Shown here: positions 32,776-42,051 of the stretch, in pieces | Numbering within the stretch: the first letter of the stretch is position 1 | Layout: each line of letters opens with the position of its first letter | NCBI RefSeq assembly: GCF_018736145.1 | Contig: NZ_CP059997.1 | Coordinates: 6,571,501 to 6,635,500, forward strand | Length of the DNA: 64,000 nt | Direction: 5' to 3' | DNA from: Amycolatopsis sp. CA-230715 | Lineage (GTDB): Bacteria; Actinomycetota; Actinomycetes; Mycobacteriales; Pseudonocardiaceae | Made by a program: the position numbers and the translations under genes | The notes under the pieces: generated by a model | Databases searched by the model: none | What the model saw: the letters and a program-made list of their open reading frames with translations, nothing else | Told to the model about the DNA's origin: nothing

Positions 32776-33727
32776 GCACGATCCGGCCGAACACTTCGCC
32801 CGCGTCCATTTTCCGGTGCGCCAGCGCGGCTTTCTCCAGTGGCAGCGCTTCGTGCACCACCGTGCTCAGTTCGCCGCGGCTCGCGGTGGTGACCTGGTCG
32901 GCCTGCACGGCGCGCCGGTCGGGCGCGGGCACGGTGTCGGCGCTGAAGGTGCCGAACGACAGCGATTTCTTGAACGCCGAGATCAGTTTCGTGCCGAAGT
33001 CCGCTGACGGCTGGCCGCCGATCGCGCCGACGGCGACCATGCGGCCGTTCGGGTTGAGGAGGTCGAGGAAGGACGGCAGGTCCGCACCGGCCACGACATC
33101 GATGATGACGTCGTAGCCCGCTGGACCGTCGCCGTCGCCTTGGCGGTCCAGTACGTGCGTCGCGCCGAGTTCGCGCAGGCGCTCGCCGCGCTCGGCCGAC
33201 GACGTCGTCACCGCCACCGCACCGACTCCGCCACGGACAGCGAGTTGCACCGTCATGGTCCCGATGCTGCCCGCCGCGCCGCGTACCAGCACCGACTCCC
33301 CGGGAGTGAAGTGGGCGTGGGCGAGGCCGGAATAGGCCACCACACCGGAAGTCCCGAGCGCCACCGAGTCCACAGAGGACAGATTCGCGGGGGAGGGGGA
33401 CGGCTTCTTCGACGGGACGACCGCTTGGCCGGCGTAACCGCCGCTGCCCGTGAACGCCCACACGCGCCGGCCGGCCCACGCCTCGTCGACGCCGTCGCCG
33501 ACCGCGGTCACGGTGCCGGCCACCTCGCTGCCGGGGATGAACCCTTTCCGGAAGCCCCGAGCGGCGAGAGCGCCGCTCCGGATCAGGACGTCGACTCCGC
33601 CGACGCCGATCGCCTCGGTGGCGACGAGCACCTGCCCCCGGCCGGGAGCGGGAACCGGGATGTCGATCACCGCCAGGCCGCCGGGATCGCCGAACGCCTG
33701 GATCGAAACCGCTTTCACGGTCGTCAT
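32765..33727 (-). CDS. Quinone oxidoreductase-like MDR family protein
   Basis: 320 residues of the medium-chain dehydrogenase/reductase family. The N-terminal GroES-like part is FGDPGGLAVIDIPVPAPGRGQVLV, and the NADPH-binding motif is VLVRGAAGSIGTMTVQLA. The catalytic-zinc Cys/His set is lacking, so it is a zinc-independent quinone/enone reductase type. It is divergent from a TetR gene with a palindrome between them, suggesting local induction by a reactive carbonyl or quinone. Confidence 0.87.
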   Translation of the reverse strand: MTTVKAVSIQAFGDPGGLAVIDIPVPAPGRGQVLVATEAIGVGGVDVLIRSGALAARGFRKGFIPGSEVAGTVTAVGDGVDEAWAGRRVWAFTGSGGYAGQAVVPSKKPSPSPANLSSVDSVALGTSGVVAYSGLAHAHFTPGESVLVRGAAGSIGTMTVQLAVRGGVGAVAVTTSSAERGERLRELGATHVLDRQGDGDGPAGYDVIIDVVAGADLPSFLDLLNPNGRMVAVGAIGGQPSADFGTKLISAFKKSLSFGTFSADTVPAPDRRAVQADQVTTASRGELSTVVHEALPLEKAALAHRKMDAGEVFGRIVLTP

Positions 33728-33756
33728 TTCCGCTGTGGTGAACTCCTTTCATCGAA

Positions 33757-33783
33757 GCTAACGGACGCAGGCGTCCGGTTAGC
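33757..33783. promoter_or_regulatory. Probable TetR operator between the MDR and TetR genes
   Basis: GCTAACGGACGC is followed after 2 bp by GCGTCCGGTTAGC, a near-perfect inverted repeat (one extra G in the right arm). It lies 30 bp before the MDR start and 6 bp before the TetR start, so the regulator probably controls both genes. Confidence 0.7.
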
Positions 33784-33788
33784 CTAGA

Positions 33789-34427
33789 GTGAGAGCGGTG
33801 ACCGATCGTCTGCCTCAGCCGTTGCGCGCCGACGCCAGGGACAACCGCGAACGCATCCTCGCCTCGGCCCGCGCGCTGTTCGCCGCCGACGGGCTGGACG
33901 TGCCGATGCGGAAGATCGCCCGGCGCGCCGGGGTCGGCCCGGCCACCCTGTACCGCCGCTTCCCGACCAAGCAGGCGTTGGTCACGGAGGCGTTCGAGGA
34001 TCAGATGCAGGTCTGCCGCGCGATCGTCGACGAGGGGCTCGCCGATCCGGACCCGTGGCACGGGTTCCGCACGGTGATCGAGAAGCTCTTCGAGTCGCAT
34101 GTGCACGATCGCGGATTCACGGAGGCCTTCCTCACCGCCTTTCCCGAGGCGATCGACTTCGACGCGGCCCGCGCGTCGATCCTGCGGTCGGCCGCCGAAC
34201 TGGCCCGCCGCGCCAAGGAAACCGGTCACCTCCGCCCCGATTTCGTCCTGGACGACCTGATCCTCGTGTTCATGGCGAACCAGGGAATCCAGGCCAAGAC
34301 GACGGCCGCCGCCGTCGCGGCTTCCCGGCGCTTCGCCGCACTCGCGATCCAGGCGTTCCAGGTTTCCCCCGAGCGCGCGCCGCTACCGCCGCCGGGGCGG
34401 CTGGAACTCGTGGTGGGGCACCGCTGA
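33789..34427 (+). CDS. TetR-family transcriptional regulator
   Basis: 212 residues. The N-terminal helix-turn-helix is RERILASARALFAADGLDVPMRKIARRAGVGPATLYRRFPTKQ, read in shorter pieces as MRKIARRAGVGPATLYRRF, typical of TetR. The C-terminal all-helical domain should bind an inducer. GTG 33789 is used; GTG 33798 is also possible. It probably represses the divergent quinone oxidoreductase-like gene through the 33757-33783 palindrome. Confidence 0.88.
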   Translation: MRAVTDRLPQPLRADARDNRERILASARALFAADGLDVPMRKIARRAGVGPATLYRRFPTKQALVTEAFEDQMQVCRAIVDEGLADPDPWHGFRTVIEKLFESHVHDRGFTEAFLTAFPEAIDFDAARASILRSAAELARRAKETGHLRPDFVLDDLILVFMANQGIQAKTTAAAVAASRRFAALAIQAFQVSPERAPLPPPGRLELVVGHR

Positions 34428-34509
34428 CAAGCTGTCGGCTTGCTGTCGTTCGGGCCGCTCGGTGCGTCCCGGGTCGCTTCGCGCGCACGCCGTACCGCAG
34501 GATGAAGGG

Positions 34510-35208
34510 GTGCAGAAAGAGGAGTCCGTGCGGTTGCTCGTCGTCGACGACGAACCGCACATCGCCGATCTCGTCGCCACCGTCGCCCGGTACGAGGGCT
34601 GGCAGGCGGTCACGGCGGGTACCGGCGCCGACGCGCTGGAGAAGGCCGCGTCGTTCGGGCCCGACATCGTCGTGCTGGACCTCATGCTGCCCGATTTCGA
34701 CGGGTTCACCGTGCTGGAGCGCCTGCGTGAGGGCGGCCGCGCGGTACCGGTGGTGTTCCTGACCGCGAAGGACGCGACGGCGGACCGGATCACCGGGCTG
34801 ACCAGGGGCGGTGACGACTACCTCGTCAAACCGTTCTCCGTGGAGGAGCTGATGGCGAGGCTGCGCGCGGTGTTGCGCCGCAGCACCGGGCCCGCGTGGA
34901 AGCGCTCCGTGATCGAGGTCGCCGATCTCGTGCTCGACGAGGACACCAGGGAGGTCCGCCGCGCGGGCAGGGAGGTTTCGCTCACGCCGACCGAGTACGA
35001 GCTGCTGCGCTACCTCATGCGTCGCTCGCCCGCCGTGCTGACGAAGGCGCAGATACTGGACCACGTCTGGGAATACGACTTCGGCGGTAAGTCCAATGTG
35101 GTCGAACTGGTCGTTTCGCACCTGCGCCGCAAGGTGGACGACGGCGGTGAACCGCTGATCCACACCGTGCGCGGCGTCGGGTACGTGGTGCGCGAGGTGA
35201 CGCGGTGA
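34510..35208 (+). CDS. OmpR-family response regulator
   Basis: About 232 residues. Its receiver domain has VVDDE (12-15 acidic pocket), phospho-acceptor D57 in IVVLDLMLPD, and K in DDYLVKPFS. Its C-terminal winged helix is LTPTEYELLRYLMRR...GVGYVVRE. It pairs with the sensor kinase whose GTG overlaps its stop by 4 bp. The start is uncertain: GTG 34510 or GTG 34528, the latter 3 nt behind AAGAGGAG. Confidence 0.92.
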   Translation: MQKEESVRLLVVDDEPHIADLVATVARYEGWQAVTAGTGADALEKAASFGPDIVVLDLMLPDFDGFTVLERLREGGRAVPVVFLTAKDATADRITGLTRGGDDYLVKPFSVEELMARLRAVLRRSTGPAWKRSVIEVADLVLDEDTREVRRAGREVSLTPTEYELLRYLMRRSPAVLTKAQILDHVWEYDFGGKSNVVELVVSHLRRKVDDGGEPLIHTVRGVGYVVREVTR

Positions 35209-36629
35209 CGCGCTGGCTCGACGCGTGGCGGCGGCTGCGCCTTGGCACCCGGCTCGCGCTCGCGCTCGGCGTGCTGGCGCTCGTGGTGTTCGCGACGGTG
35301 GGCACCGTGATGGTCGGCATCATGCAGGACTACTTCGGCCGCAGGCTCGACGAGCAGCTCACCAAGAGCCAGCTGGAACAGCTCAGCCGCCTGCGCAACG
35401 AGCACAGCCCGCCGAAGGCCGCGTATTCGTGGTACTCGGCGGTTTTCGAGATCGACGGCACCACGGTCACCGCGAAACCCGGTGGTGCGCTGCCGCCGCG
35501 ATACGACGAGCTTTCCGCGATCGCGCTGCAGGCGGCCAAGGGCGACATCATGACCACCGTTTCGCTGCACGACCTCGGCGCCTACCGGGTTCGCGCTTGC
35601 CCGATCGAGGCGGGCGAAGTGCTGCTGAGCGCGGCGCCGCGGAACGATCTCGAGAAGACGGTGAACCAGCTGATCCTGGTCGAGGTGATCGCGTTCGTGC
35701 TGGCGCTCGGCGTCCTCGTGGTGGCGGGGCGCATCGTGCTGAGACGGGGCTTGCGGCCGCTGAGCTCGATGGCGGCCACCGCGCACTACATCACCTCGCA
35801 CGACCTGACCGATTCCGCGAACGTCCCGGTGCGCGCGCAGGCCAGCGGCGGCGGCGTCGAAGTCGTTGAACTGCGCACCGCGTTCAACCTCATGCTCGAC
35901 CACATCGACTCCTCGTTCGCCGCGCGCGCGGCCGCGAATGAACGCCTCCGCCGGTTCGTCGCCGACGCTTCGCACGAACTGCGCACCCCGCTGACCTCGA
36001 TCCGCGGGTACGCCGACCTGTTCCGCTACGCGGCCGCGAACGAGCCGGCCGAGCGTGACGCGCACCTGGCGAAGATCCGCGAAGAAACGGCACGCATGAG
36101 CGTCCTCGTCGACGATCTGCTGCTGCTTGCGCGCCTCGACGAACCGGGTGCCGAGCCGCCGATCCGCAGGCAGGAGATCGACGCCGCCGAGCTGGCGGCC
36201 GAAGCGGCGCAGGCGTTCCAGGCCGCCTACGCGGACCGGTCGCTCGCGCTCGAGATCGGCGACGGCCCGCACGTGATCTTCGCGGATCCGGTGCGGCTGC
36301 GGCAGGTGCTCGACAACCTCCTGACCAACGCCGCCGTGCACACGCCGACGGGTACACCCGTGACGATTTCCGTTGCGCGCCAAGGCGAAGAGGTGCTCCT
36401 GTCCGTCACCGACGAAGGGCCCGGAATCCCCGAGGAAGCGCTCGCCCGCATTTTCGACCGCTTCTATCGCGTCGACGATTCCCGCGCGCGAGGAGCGACC
36501 GGAACCGGCGGGACCGGGCTCGGCCTCGCCGTGGTCCAGTCGCTCGTCGAGGCGCACGGCGGCCGCGTCGACGTGGAGAGCGAGCCGGGGCGCACGCGGT
36601 TCACCGTGCGGCTTCAGGCCCGGTCGTGA
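35205..36629 (+). CDS. Sensor histidine kinase (two TM helices, HAMP)
   Basis: 474 residues: TM1 at about 14-38, an extracytoplasmic sensor of about 110 residues, TM2 at about 155-178, a HAMP linker (LRRGLRPLSSMAATAHYI), H-box DASHELRTPLTS (H257), N-box VLDNLLTNAAVHT, and G-boxes DEGPGIPEE and GTGGTGLGLAVV. It would phosphorylate the response regulator encoded upstream. Its extracellular domain is short, so it may sense envelope or small-molecule signals. It overlaps the convergent PNPOx-like gene by 16 bp. Confidence 0.92.
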   Translation: MTRWLDAWRRLRLGTRLALALGVLALVVFATVGTVMVGIMQDYFGRRLDEQLTKSQLEQLSRLRNEHSPPKAAYSWYSAVFEIDGTTVTAKPGGALPPRYDELSAIALQAAKGDIMTTVSLHDLGAYRVRACPIEAGEVLLSAAPRNDLEKTVNQLILVEVIAFVLALGVLVVAGRIVLRRGLRPLSSMAATAHYITSHDLTDSANVPVRAQASGGGVEVVELRTAFNLMLDHIDSSFAARAAANERLRRFVADASHELRTPLTSIRGYADLFRYAAANEPAERDAHLAKIREETARMSVLVDDLLLLARLDEPGAEPPIRRQEIDAAELAAEAAQAFQAAYADRSLALEIGDGPHVIFADPVRLRQVLDNLLTNAAVHTPTGTPVTISVARQGEEVLLSVTDEGPGIPEEALARIFDRFYRVDDSRARGATGTGGTGLGLAVVQSLVEAHGGRVDVESEPGRTRFTVRLQARS

Positions 36630-37270
36630 ACGTGCGGCGGCACCGGGGTGCCCGCCGGGACGTATGACGCGGGCTCCGGGGTCCCGAACACCGTGCGCAC
36701 CGGGAGCAAGCCAGCCCACGCGGTGCCGGTCTCGACGTCTTCGGGATCGTCGATCGCGTCTCCGGCGCGGACCTTGACCGCGGCCTCGGCGAGGTCCACC
36801 GCGATCACCGACACCGACGCGGACTCCTTCGCGTTCACTCCGCGCGCGTGCTCCCACGAACCCGGCGCGAGCTGGTCGGTGATGGCCCGCAGCCCGAGCG
36901 TCTTCTCGCCGTCGTCGGTCACCTGGCGGGCGCGGCCGTGGATGACGGCGCTGCGGTAGTTCATCGAGTGGTTGTTGAGCGAGCGCGCGTAGACGATCGC
37001 GTCGACCAGTGTGACGGTGACGCACACGTCGATCCCCCGCGCCGCTTCGCGCATGTTGCCGGAGCCGGTGGACCCGTGCAGGTAGAGCGTGTCGCCGTCG
37101 CGGCCGTACCCGGTCGGGAGCACCACCGGCGCCCCGTCGCGGACGAGGCCGAGGTGGCAGATCAACCCCTCGTCGAGGACGTCGTACAGTGCCTGCCGAT
37201 CGGTGGCGGCCCTTTCCTTCTTCCGGGTGAGGGTGCTGCGCGAGGTGGAAGACAGCGGTGCGAGCGTCAT
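36614..37270 (-). CDS. Pyridoxamine 5'-phosphate oxidase-like FMN-binding protein
   Basis: 218 residues with a split-barrel fold: ICHLGLVRDGAPVVLPTGYGRDGDTLYLHG and MNYRSAVIHGRARQVTD are typical of the PNPOx-like/FMN-binding group. Its neighbour, a divergent MocR regulator, often controls vitamin B6 genes, so a B6 or flavin-linked role is plausible. Many relatives bind F420 or haem instead, so the cofactor is not certain. Confidence 0.8.
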   Translation of the reverse strand: MTLAPLSSTSRSTLTRKKERAATDRQALYDVLDEGLICHLGLVRDGAPVVLPTGYGRDGDTLYLHGSTGSGNMREAARGIDVCVTVTLVDAIVYARSLNNHSMNYRSAVIHGRARQVTDDGEKTLGLRAITDQLAPGSWEHARGVNAKESASVSVIAVDLAEAAVKVRAGDAIDDPEDVETGTAWAGLLPVRTVFGTPEPASYVPAGTPVPPHVHDRA

Positions 37271-37319
37271 GAAGGTGATCCTGACGCACCCAGTGGACTG
37301 GTTGAACGTCCAATTTGGG

Positions 37320-37343
37320 TATACTTTGGAAGGCCACTTTGGA
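37320..37343 (+). promoter_or_regulatory. Candidate promoter -10 and direct repeat at the MocR/PNPOx divergent region
   Basis: TATACT (37320-37325) is a good -10 box in otherwise GC-rich DNA. ACTTTGGA occurs twice at a 13-bp period (37323-37330 and 37336-37343). MocR regulators bind direct repeats, so this may be an autoregulatory site. Confidence 0.45.
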
Positions 37344-37350
37344 GGTGTGC

Positions 37351-38721
37351 GTGTCGACCACCGATACCGCGCTGCCCGTTTTCCTCGATCGTGATTCCGG
37401 GGTGCCGCTCGCGGTCCAGCTCGCCGACGCCCTGCGAGCCTCGGCGGCCACTGGTCATCTTCGCGGCGGCGACCGGCTGCCGTCCACCCGCGCGCTCGCC
37501 GACCGGCTCGGCGTGAGCCGCACGGTCACCTCCGCCGCCTACGAGCAGCTCCACGCCGAAGGCTGGATCGCCGGACGCCACGGCTCCGGCACCTACGTCA
37601 CCACGTCGCCGCCGAGCGACCGGCCCGCGCACGGGACCGTTTTCGGGGAAACCACCGAACCCGTCGAACTGCTCGACCTCACCCCCGGCACACCGTGGGC
37701 CGAGGGGCTCGACAAGGCGGCGTGGCGCCGGGCGTGGCGTGCCGCCGCGGACACCGCGCCGCTCGTCCGCGCCCAGCGCGCGGGCATCCCCGACTACCGG
37801 GCGGCGATCGGCGAGCACCTGCTCCGCCACCGCGGCCTCGCCGTGGGCACCGACTCCGTGCTCGCCACCGGTGGCACCACCGCGGCCGTGGTCGAATTCG
37901 CTGGCGCGGTGCTGAAACCCGGTGACGTCGTCGCCGTCGAGGAACCCGGCTACCAGCGCGCGGTGCAGGCGTTCGCCGCGGCGGGCGTGCGGGTGGCCGG
38001 CGTGCCGGTCGACGGGGAAGGGCTGCGTCCCGACGCGGTCCCCGCCGGGGTCCGCGCGGTGTACTGCTCGCCGGCGCACCAGTACCCGATGGGCAGCAGG
38101 ATGAGCGCGTCCAGGCGGGTCGAGCTGGTCGAACGCGCCCGCGCGGAGCAGCTCCTGATCATCGAGGACGACTACGACGGAGAACTGCGCTTCGACGTGG
38201 CACCGCTGCCGCTGCTGGCCGCGCTCGCACCCGACGTGGTGGTGCACCTCGGCACCACCAGCAAGATCCTCACCCCGACACTCGGCGCGGGCTGGCTGGT
38301 CGCGCCGCCCGAGGTGACCGCCGCGGTGCTGACCTACCGCGACCGCACCGGCACCAGGCCGTCGCCCGCCGGTCAGCGGGTGCTGGTCGAGCTGGCCAGG
38401 CACGGCGATCTCGGCCGCCACCTGCGCAAGCTGCGGCGCGAGCTGTCCGAACGCCGGTCGATGCTGGTCGCGGCGCTGCGCGACGGGGGAGTGCGGGTGC
38501 TCGGCGACGACGCGGGCGCCCATCTCGTCGTCCTGTTCACCTCGGCGGCGGTCGAGCGGGAGCGCCTCGCGGAGGCCGAGTCGAGGGGGATCCGGCTCGA
38601 CGGGCTCGCGCGCCACTTCGCCGGGACGCCCACGGCGCACGGCGTGGCGATCGGCTACGCGGGCTGTTCCAGGGACGCCCTGCACGACGCGCTGGACACC
38701 GTGGTCGGCTTACTGCGCTGA
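37351..38721 (+). CDS. MocR/PdxR-type GntR regulator with aminotransferase domain
   Basis: 456 residues. The N-terminal GntR winged helix is GDRLPSTRALADRLGVSRTV, linked to a fold-type I aminotransferase-like domain with PLP Lys in TTSKILTPTLGAGWLV and IIEDDYDGELRF before it. Such regulators sense pyridoxal phosphate or amino acids, and PdxR members control B6 synthesis. GTG 37351 is chosen, 6 nt behind TTTGGAGG. It is divergent from a PNPOx-like gene, its probable target. Confidence 0.9.
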   Translation: MSTTDTALPVFLDRDSGVPLAVQLADALRASAATGHLRGGDRLPSTRALADRLGVSRTVTSAAYEQLHAEGWIAGRHGSGTYVTTSPPSDRPAHGTVFGETTEPVELLDLTPGTPWAEGLDKAAWRRAWRAAADTAPLVRAQRAGIPDYRAAIGEHLLRHRGLAVGTDSVLATGGTTAAVVEFAGAVLKPGDVVAVEEPGYQRAVQAFAAAGVRVAGVPVDGEGLRPDAVPAGVRAVYCSPAHQYPMGSRMSASRRVELVERARAEQLLIIEDDYDGELRFDVAPLPLLAALAPDVVVHLGTTSKILTPTLGAGWLVAPPEVTAAVLTYRDRTGTRPSPAGQRVLVELARHGDLGRHLRKLRRELSERRSMLVAALRDGGVRVLGDDAGAHLVVLFTSAAVERERLAEAESRGIRLDGLARHFAGTPTAHGVAIGYAGCSRDALHDALDTVVGLLR

Positions 38722-38757
38722 GTCCGGCGGCACAAGCGCCCGGTAGTGTGACCCCCC

Positions 38758-39855
38758 ATGAGTTCCCGTAAGACGCGCGTGGCCGTGGTGTTCGGCGGCC
38801 GTAGCACCGAGCACACGATCTCCTGTGTTTCCGCCGGTAGCGTGCTGGCGAACCTGGATCCGGAGCGCTTCGAGGTGCTGCCGGTGGGCATCACCCCGCA
38901 CGGCGGGTGGGTGCTGGGCACCAGCGACCCGGAGACCCTGCGCATCGACGGCACGAAGCTGCCGACCGTCGACACCGGCAAGGCGCTCGTGCTGGCGGGC
39001 GACCCGACGAACCAGCAGCTCGTGAGCCTGGAACCGGGTACCGAGGCCGAGGTGCTCTCCGCGGTCGACGTGGTGTTCCCGGTGCTGCACGGCGCGTTCG
39101 GCGAGGACGGTACGATCCAGGGCCTGCTCGAAATGTCGGGTATTCCCTACGTCGGCGCCGGTGTGCTCGCGAGCGCCACCGCGATGGACAAGGAGTACGC
39201 GAAGAAACTCCTTGTCGCGGAAGGACTTCCGGTCGGCGAAGCGGTCACCCTCCGCCGCGGCCAGTCCACTGTGGACATCGGGGACCGCGAACGGCTCGGG
39301 TTGCCGGTGTTCGTCAAGCCCGCGAGGGCCGGGTCCTCGGTCGGCATCAGCAAGGTCACCGACTGGGCCGACCTCGACGACGCGATCGCGCTCGCGCGCA
39401 AGACCGACCCGAAGGTCCTGGTGGAGAAGGCGATCGTGGGCCGCGAGGTCGAATGCGGGGTGCTGGAGTTCCCCGACGGCCGCGTCGAAGCGTCGCTTCC
39501 CGCCGAGATCCGCGTGCTCGACCAGGACCCCGGCGCCTGGTACGACTTCGACACGAAGTACCTCGGCGAAGCCGCCGAACTGGACATCCCCGCCAAGCTC
39601 GACGACGAGATCGTGGCGCGGATCCGCGCGATGGCGGTCAAGGCGTTCGGCGCACTGGACGGCCAGGGCATCGCGCGCGTGGACTTCTTCGTCACCGACG
39701 GCGGCGAGCTGGTCATCAACGAGGTCAACACGATGCCGGGGTTCACCTCCACCTCGGCCTACCCGAAGATGTGGGCCGTCACCGGAATCGACTACCCGAC
39801 CCTGCTGTCGACGTTGGTCGACACCGCGATCGCCAGGGGAACCGGCCTCCGCTAG
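38758..39855 (+). CDS. ddl: D-alanine--D-alanine ligase
   Basis: 365 residues with an ATP-grasp fold. VVFGGRSTEHTISCVSA is the N-terminal signature, HGAFGEDGTIQGLLE the second, and GSSVGISKV, WYDFDTKYLG and VDFFVTDGGELVINEVNTMPG the catalytic and metal segments. It makes the D-Ala-D-Ala dipeptide for peptidoglycan. It starts the conserved actinobacterial block ddl - DUF3515 - thiL - ung - rpmB - recG, as in mycobacteria. No vancomycin-resistance partners (vanH, vanX) are nearby, so it is the housekeeping enzyme. Confidence 0.95.
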   Translation: MSSRKTRVAVVFGGRSTEHTISCVSAGSVLANLDPERFEVLPVGITPHGGWVLGTSDPETLRIDGTKLPTVDTGKALVLAGDPTNQQLVSLEPGTEAEVLSAVDVVFPVLHGAFGEDGTIQGLLEMSGIPYVGAGVLASATAMDKEYAKKLLVAEGLPVGEAVTLRRGQSTVDIGDRERLGLPVFVKPARAGSSVGISKVTDWADLDDAIALARKTDPKVLVEKAIVGREVECGVLEFPDGRVEASLPAEIRVLDQDPGAWYDFDTKYLGEAAELDIPAKLDDEIVARIRAMAVKAFGALDGQGIARVDFFVTDGGELVINEVNTMPGFTSTSAYPKMWAVTGIDYPTLLSTLVDTAIARGTGLR

Positions 39856-39889
39856 CGGGCGCTCTGGTCCCGTTCGCGTGAGCAGTGGG

Positions 39890-40447
39890 CTAGAACTTCG
39901 GCGGCTGGGGCTTCAGCTTCGAGCCGATCAGCGTCGACAGGTCCTGCAGCGGGCCGGTTCCGGCGTCGCCGGGGATCGTCAGCGCCACGAATACCGGCCG
40001 GTCCACCGCGTACCAGGTGGCGGTGCCCTCGCCGGGGACCTCCAGCCACTGCACGCCGTTGACGACCCGCAGCTGCGCGGTCGGGGTCAGCTCGGCGGGC
40101 CGGTCGAGGCCGCAGCGCAGCACCACCGGGTTGTCCCTGCCCCACGCCGCGGTCGCGGGCGGTGCGGGTGCGGCCAGCTCGCGGCGCGGCAGCTGCTTGC
40201 CGTTCGAGGTCAGCTCGCCCGGCACCGCCCCGACGAGGTCCGCGCACTCCGGCGCGGTCGCGCGCGGCGCGGGCACGGACACCAGCGGAAGCGGGCCGAT
40301 GACCGCGTCGTCGTCCGCGTTCGGGGAATCGCCGCTGTTCCCGGCCACGATCCCGAAGATCGCGACGCCGACCGCGAGCGCGACCGCGAGCACGGCCGCG
40401 ATGACGATCAGCGTGCGCGGCGGGGCGCCGGTGTCGGTTTCAGGCAC
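39890..40447 (-). CDS. DUF3515 membrane-anchored protein
   Basis: 185 residues. An N-terminal TM anchor (TLIVIAAVLAVALAVGVAIF) is followed by an extracytoplasmic domain with two Cys (PECADLV, VLRCGLDRP) likely joined in a disulfide, and WLEVPGEGTATWYAVDRPVFVAL. DUF3515 proteins sit between ddl and thiL in many actinobacteria, where the position hints at a cell-envelope role that has not been defined. The start is GTG. It converges with ddl. Confidence 0.85.
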   Translation of the reverse strand: MPETDTGAPPRTLIVIAAVLAVALAVGVAIFGIVAGNSGDSPNADDDAVIGPLPLVSVPAPRATAPECADLVGAVPGELTSNGKQLPRRELAAPAPPATAAWGRDNPVVLRCGLDRPAELTPTAQLRVVNGVQWLEVPGEGTATWYAVDRPVFVALTIPGDAGTGPLQDLSTLIGSKLKPQPPKF

Positions 40448-40531
40448 CCCGTCATGACATCACGCCAGCTCGGGGCGGCGAGCGCCGCCCCCACGCCGGT
40501 AGCGTGGATCTCACCGACGAGGGGAGCGCCC

Positions 40532-41653
40532 GTGCCCGAACCGTTCGAGGTGACGGTGTCCGAAGCCGAAATCGACGAACTGCGCGAGCGTTTGCGGCGC
40601 ACGAGGTGGCCGGAGGCCGAACCGGTCGGCGACTGGTCGCAGGGCGCGCCGCTCGGCTACGTGCGCGAGCTGTGCCGGTACTGGGCGGAGGACTACGACT
40701 TCGGGTTCGCCGAGCGGCTCAACGCCTACCCGCAGTTCCGCACCGAGATCGACGGCCTCGGCGTGCACTACCTGCACGTCACCTCGCCGGAGCCGGACGC
40801 GCTCCCGCTGGTGCTGACGCACGGCTGGCCTGGCTCGGTGTTCGAGTTCCTCGACGTGCTCGGCCCGCTCACCGATCCCCGCGCGCACGGCGGCGATCCC
40901 CCGGACGCCTTCCACGTCGTCGCGCCGTCGCTGCCGGGGTTCGCCTGGAGCGACAAGCCGAGCGAACCTGGGTGGAACCTGCCCCGGATCGCGAAGGCGT
41001 GGGACGAGCTGATGACCTCGCTCGGCTACGAGCGCTACGGCGCGCAGGGCGGCGACTGGGGTGCGGGCGTGAGCATCGTGCTCGACGAGGTGGCGCGGGA
41101 GCACCTGGCGGGCGTGCACGTCAACTTCGCCGCGCTGCCCCCGATGGAGGATCCGACGCCGGAGGAACAGCAGAAGATCGAGGCGGCGAAGGAGTTCATC
41201 GCCACCGGAACCGGCTATTCGCAGCAGCAGAGCACGCGGCCGCAGACGCTCGGCTACGGCCTCACCGATTCGCCCGCTGGCCAGGCGGCGTGGATCGCGG
41301 AGAAGTTCTGGGCGTGGACCGACAACGGCGGCCTGCCGGAGGACGCCGTTTCCCGGCAGAAGATCCTCGACAACATTTCCGCGTACTGGTTCACCGCGTC
41401 GGCCACGTCGTCGGCGCGCATCTACTGGGAGAACCGGCTCGAACGCCGCGGCTTCGGGGAGGGCGTCGGCGCGCCGTCGGGCATTTCGGTGTACCCGAAG
41501 GAGATCACGCGTCCGTCGCGACGGCAGGCGGAGAAGTACTACGCGGATCTGCGCTGGTTCGAGGAACTGCCGCACGGCGGGCACTTCGCCGCGCTCGAAC
41601 AGCCCGAGTCCTTCGTGGCACAGGTGCGGGGGTTCTTCCGGCTGGTGCGCTGA
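40532..41653 (+). CDS. Epoxide hydrolase (EHN plus alpha/beta-hydrolase)
   Basis: 373 residues. The N-terminal EHN domain (LRRTRWPEAEPVGDWSQGAPLGYVRELCRYW) precedes an alpha/beta-hydrolase fold with HGWPGSVFEF (oxyanion hole), nucleophile Asp in GAQGGDWGAGV and catalytic His in LPHGGHFAALEQP. It resembles microsomal-type epoxide hydrolases, adding water to epoxides to form diols. It is inserted between DUF3515 and the Lrp-type gene and is not part of the conserved block. GTG 40532 lies 5 nt behind GAGGGGAG. Confidence 0.88.
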   Translation: MPEPFEVTVSEAEIDELRERLRRTRWPEAEPVGDWSQGAPLGYVRELCRYWAEDYDFGFAERLNAYPQFRTEIDGLGVHYLHVTSPEPDALPLVLTHGWPGSVFEFLDVLGPLTDPRAHGGDPPDAFHVVAPSLPGFAWSDKPSEPGWNLPRIAKAWDELMTSLGYERYGAQGGDWGAGVSIVLDEVAREHLAGVHVNFAALPPMEDPTPEEQQKIEAAKEFIATGTGYSQQQSTRPQTLGYGLTDSPAGQAAWIAEKFWAWTDNGGLPEDAVSRQKILDNISAYWFTASATSSARIYWENRLERRGFGEGVGAPSGISVYPKEITRPSRRQAEKYYADLRWFEELPHGGHFAALEQPESFVAQVRGFFRLVR

Positions 41654-41674
41654 AAAGAACCCCCGCAGCTGGAA

Positions 41675-41908
41675 CTACAGGTTCACCACGGGACAGGTCA
41701 GCGTGCGGGTGATGCCCTCGACGTTCTGCACCTTCGCGACCACGAGCTGGCCGAGCTGGTCGACCGTGTCCGCGGTGGCGCGCACGATCACGTCGTAGGG
41801 ACCGGTGACATCCTCCGAACTGGTGACGCCGGGGACACCGGAGATCTCGGCCGCGACCGCCGCCGCCTTGCCGACTTCGGTCTGGATGAGGATGTATGCG
41901 TGGACCAC
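41675..41908 (-). CDS. Stand-alone Lrp/AsnC ligand-binding (RAM) domain protein
   Basis: 77 residues with only the AsnC/Lrp effector domain (AYILIQTEVGKAAAVAAEI, VTGPYDVIVRATADTVDQL) and no DNA-binding helix-turn-helix. Such SARD-type proteins bind amino acids and oligomerise, and may modulate full-length Lrp regulators. A copy next to thiL is usual in actinobacteria. The start is GTG. Confidence 0.88.
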   Translation of the reverse strand: MVHAYILIQTEVGKAAAVAAEISGVPGVTSSEDVTGPYDVIVRATADTVDQLGQLVVAKVQNVEGITRTLTCPVVNL

Positions 41909-42051
41909 GGCGTGCCCCTTCGTCTGGATCGGCCTGCTCAGGTAGGAACTGGTGGTAGCGCCGGTAAACGTACCCCAGTTCGGTCAAAACATAGGGCTTC
42001 CGAATATCGGCCATCAACAGACACGAGCGCCAGTGAGAACGGGGGTGACGG

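Noticed and set aside
38758..39855. Vancomycin-type D-Ala-D-Lac ligase
   Set aside because: No vanH or vanX-like neighbours, and the gene sits in the housekeeping ddl context.
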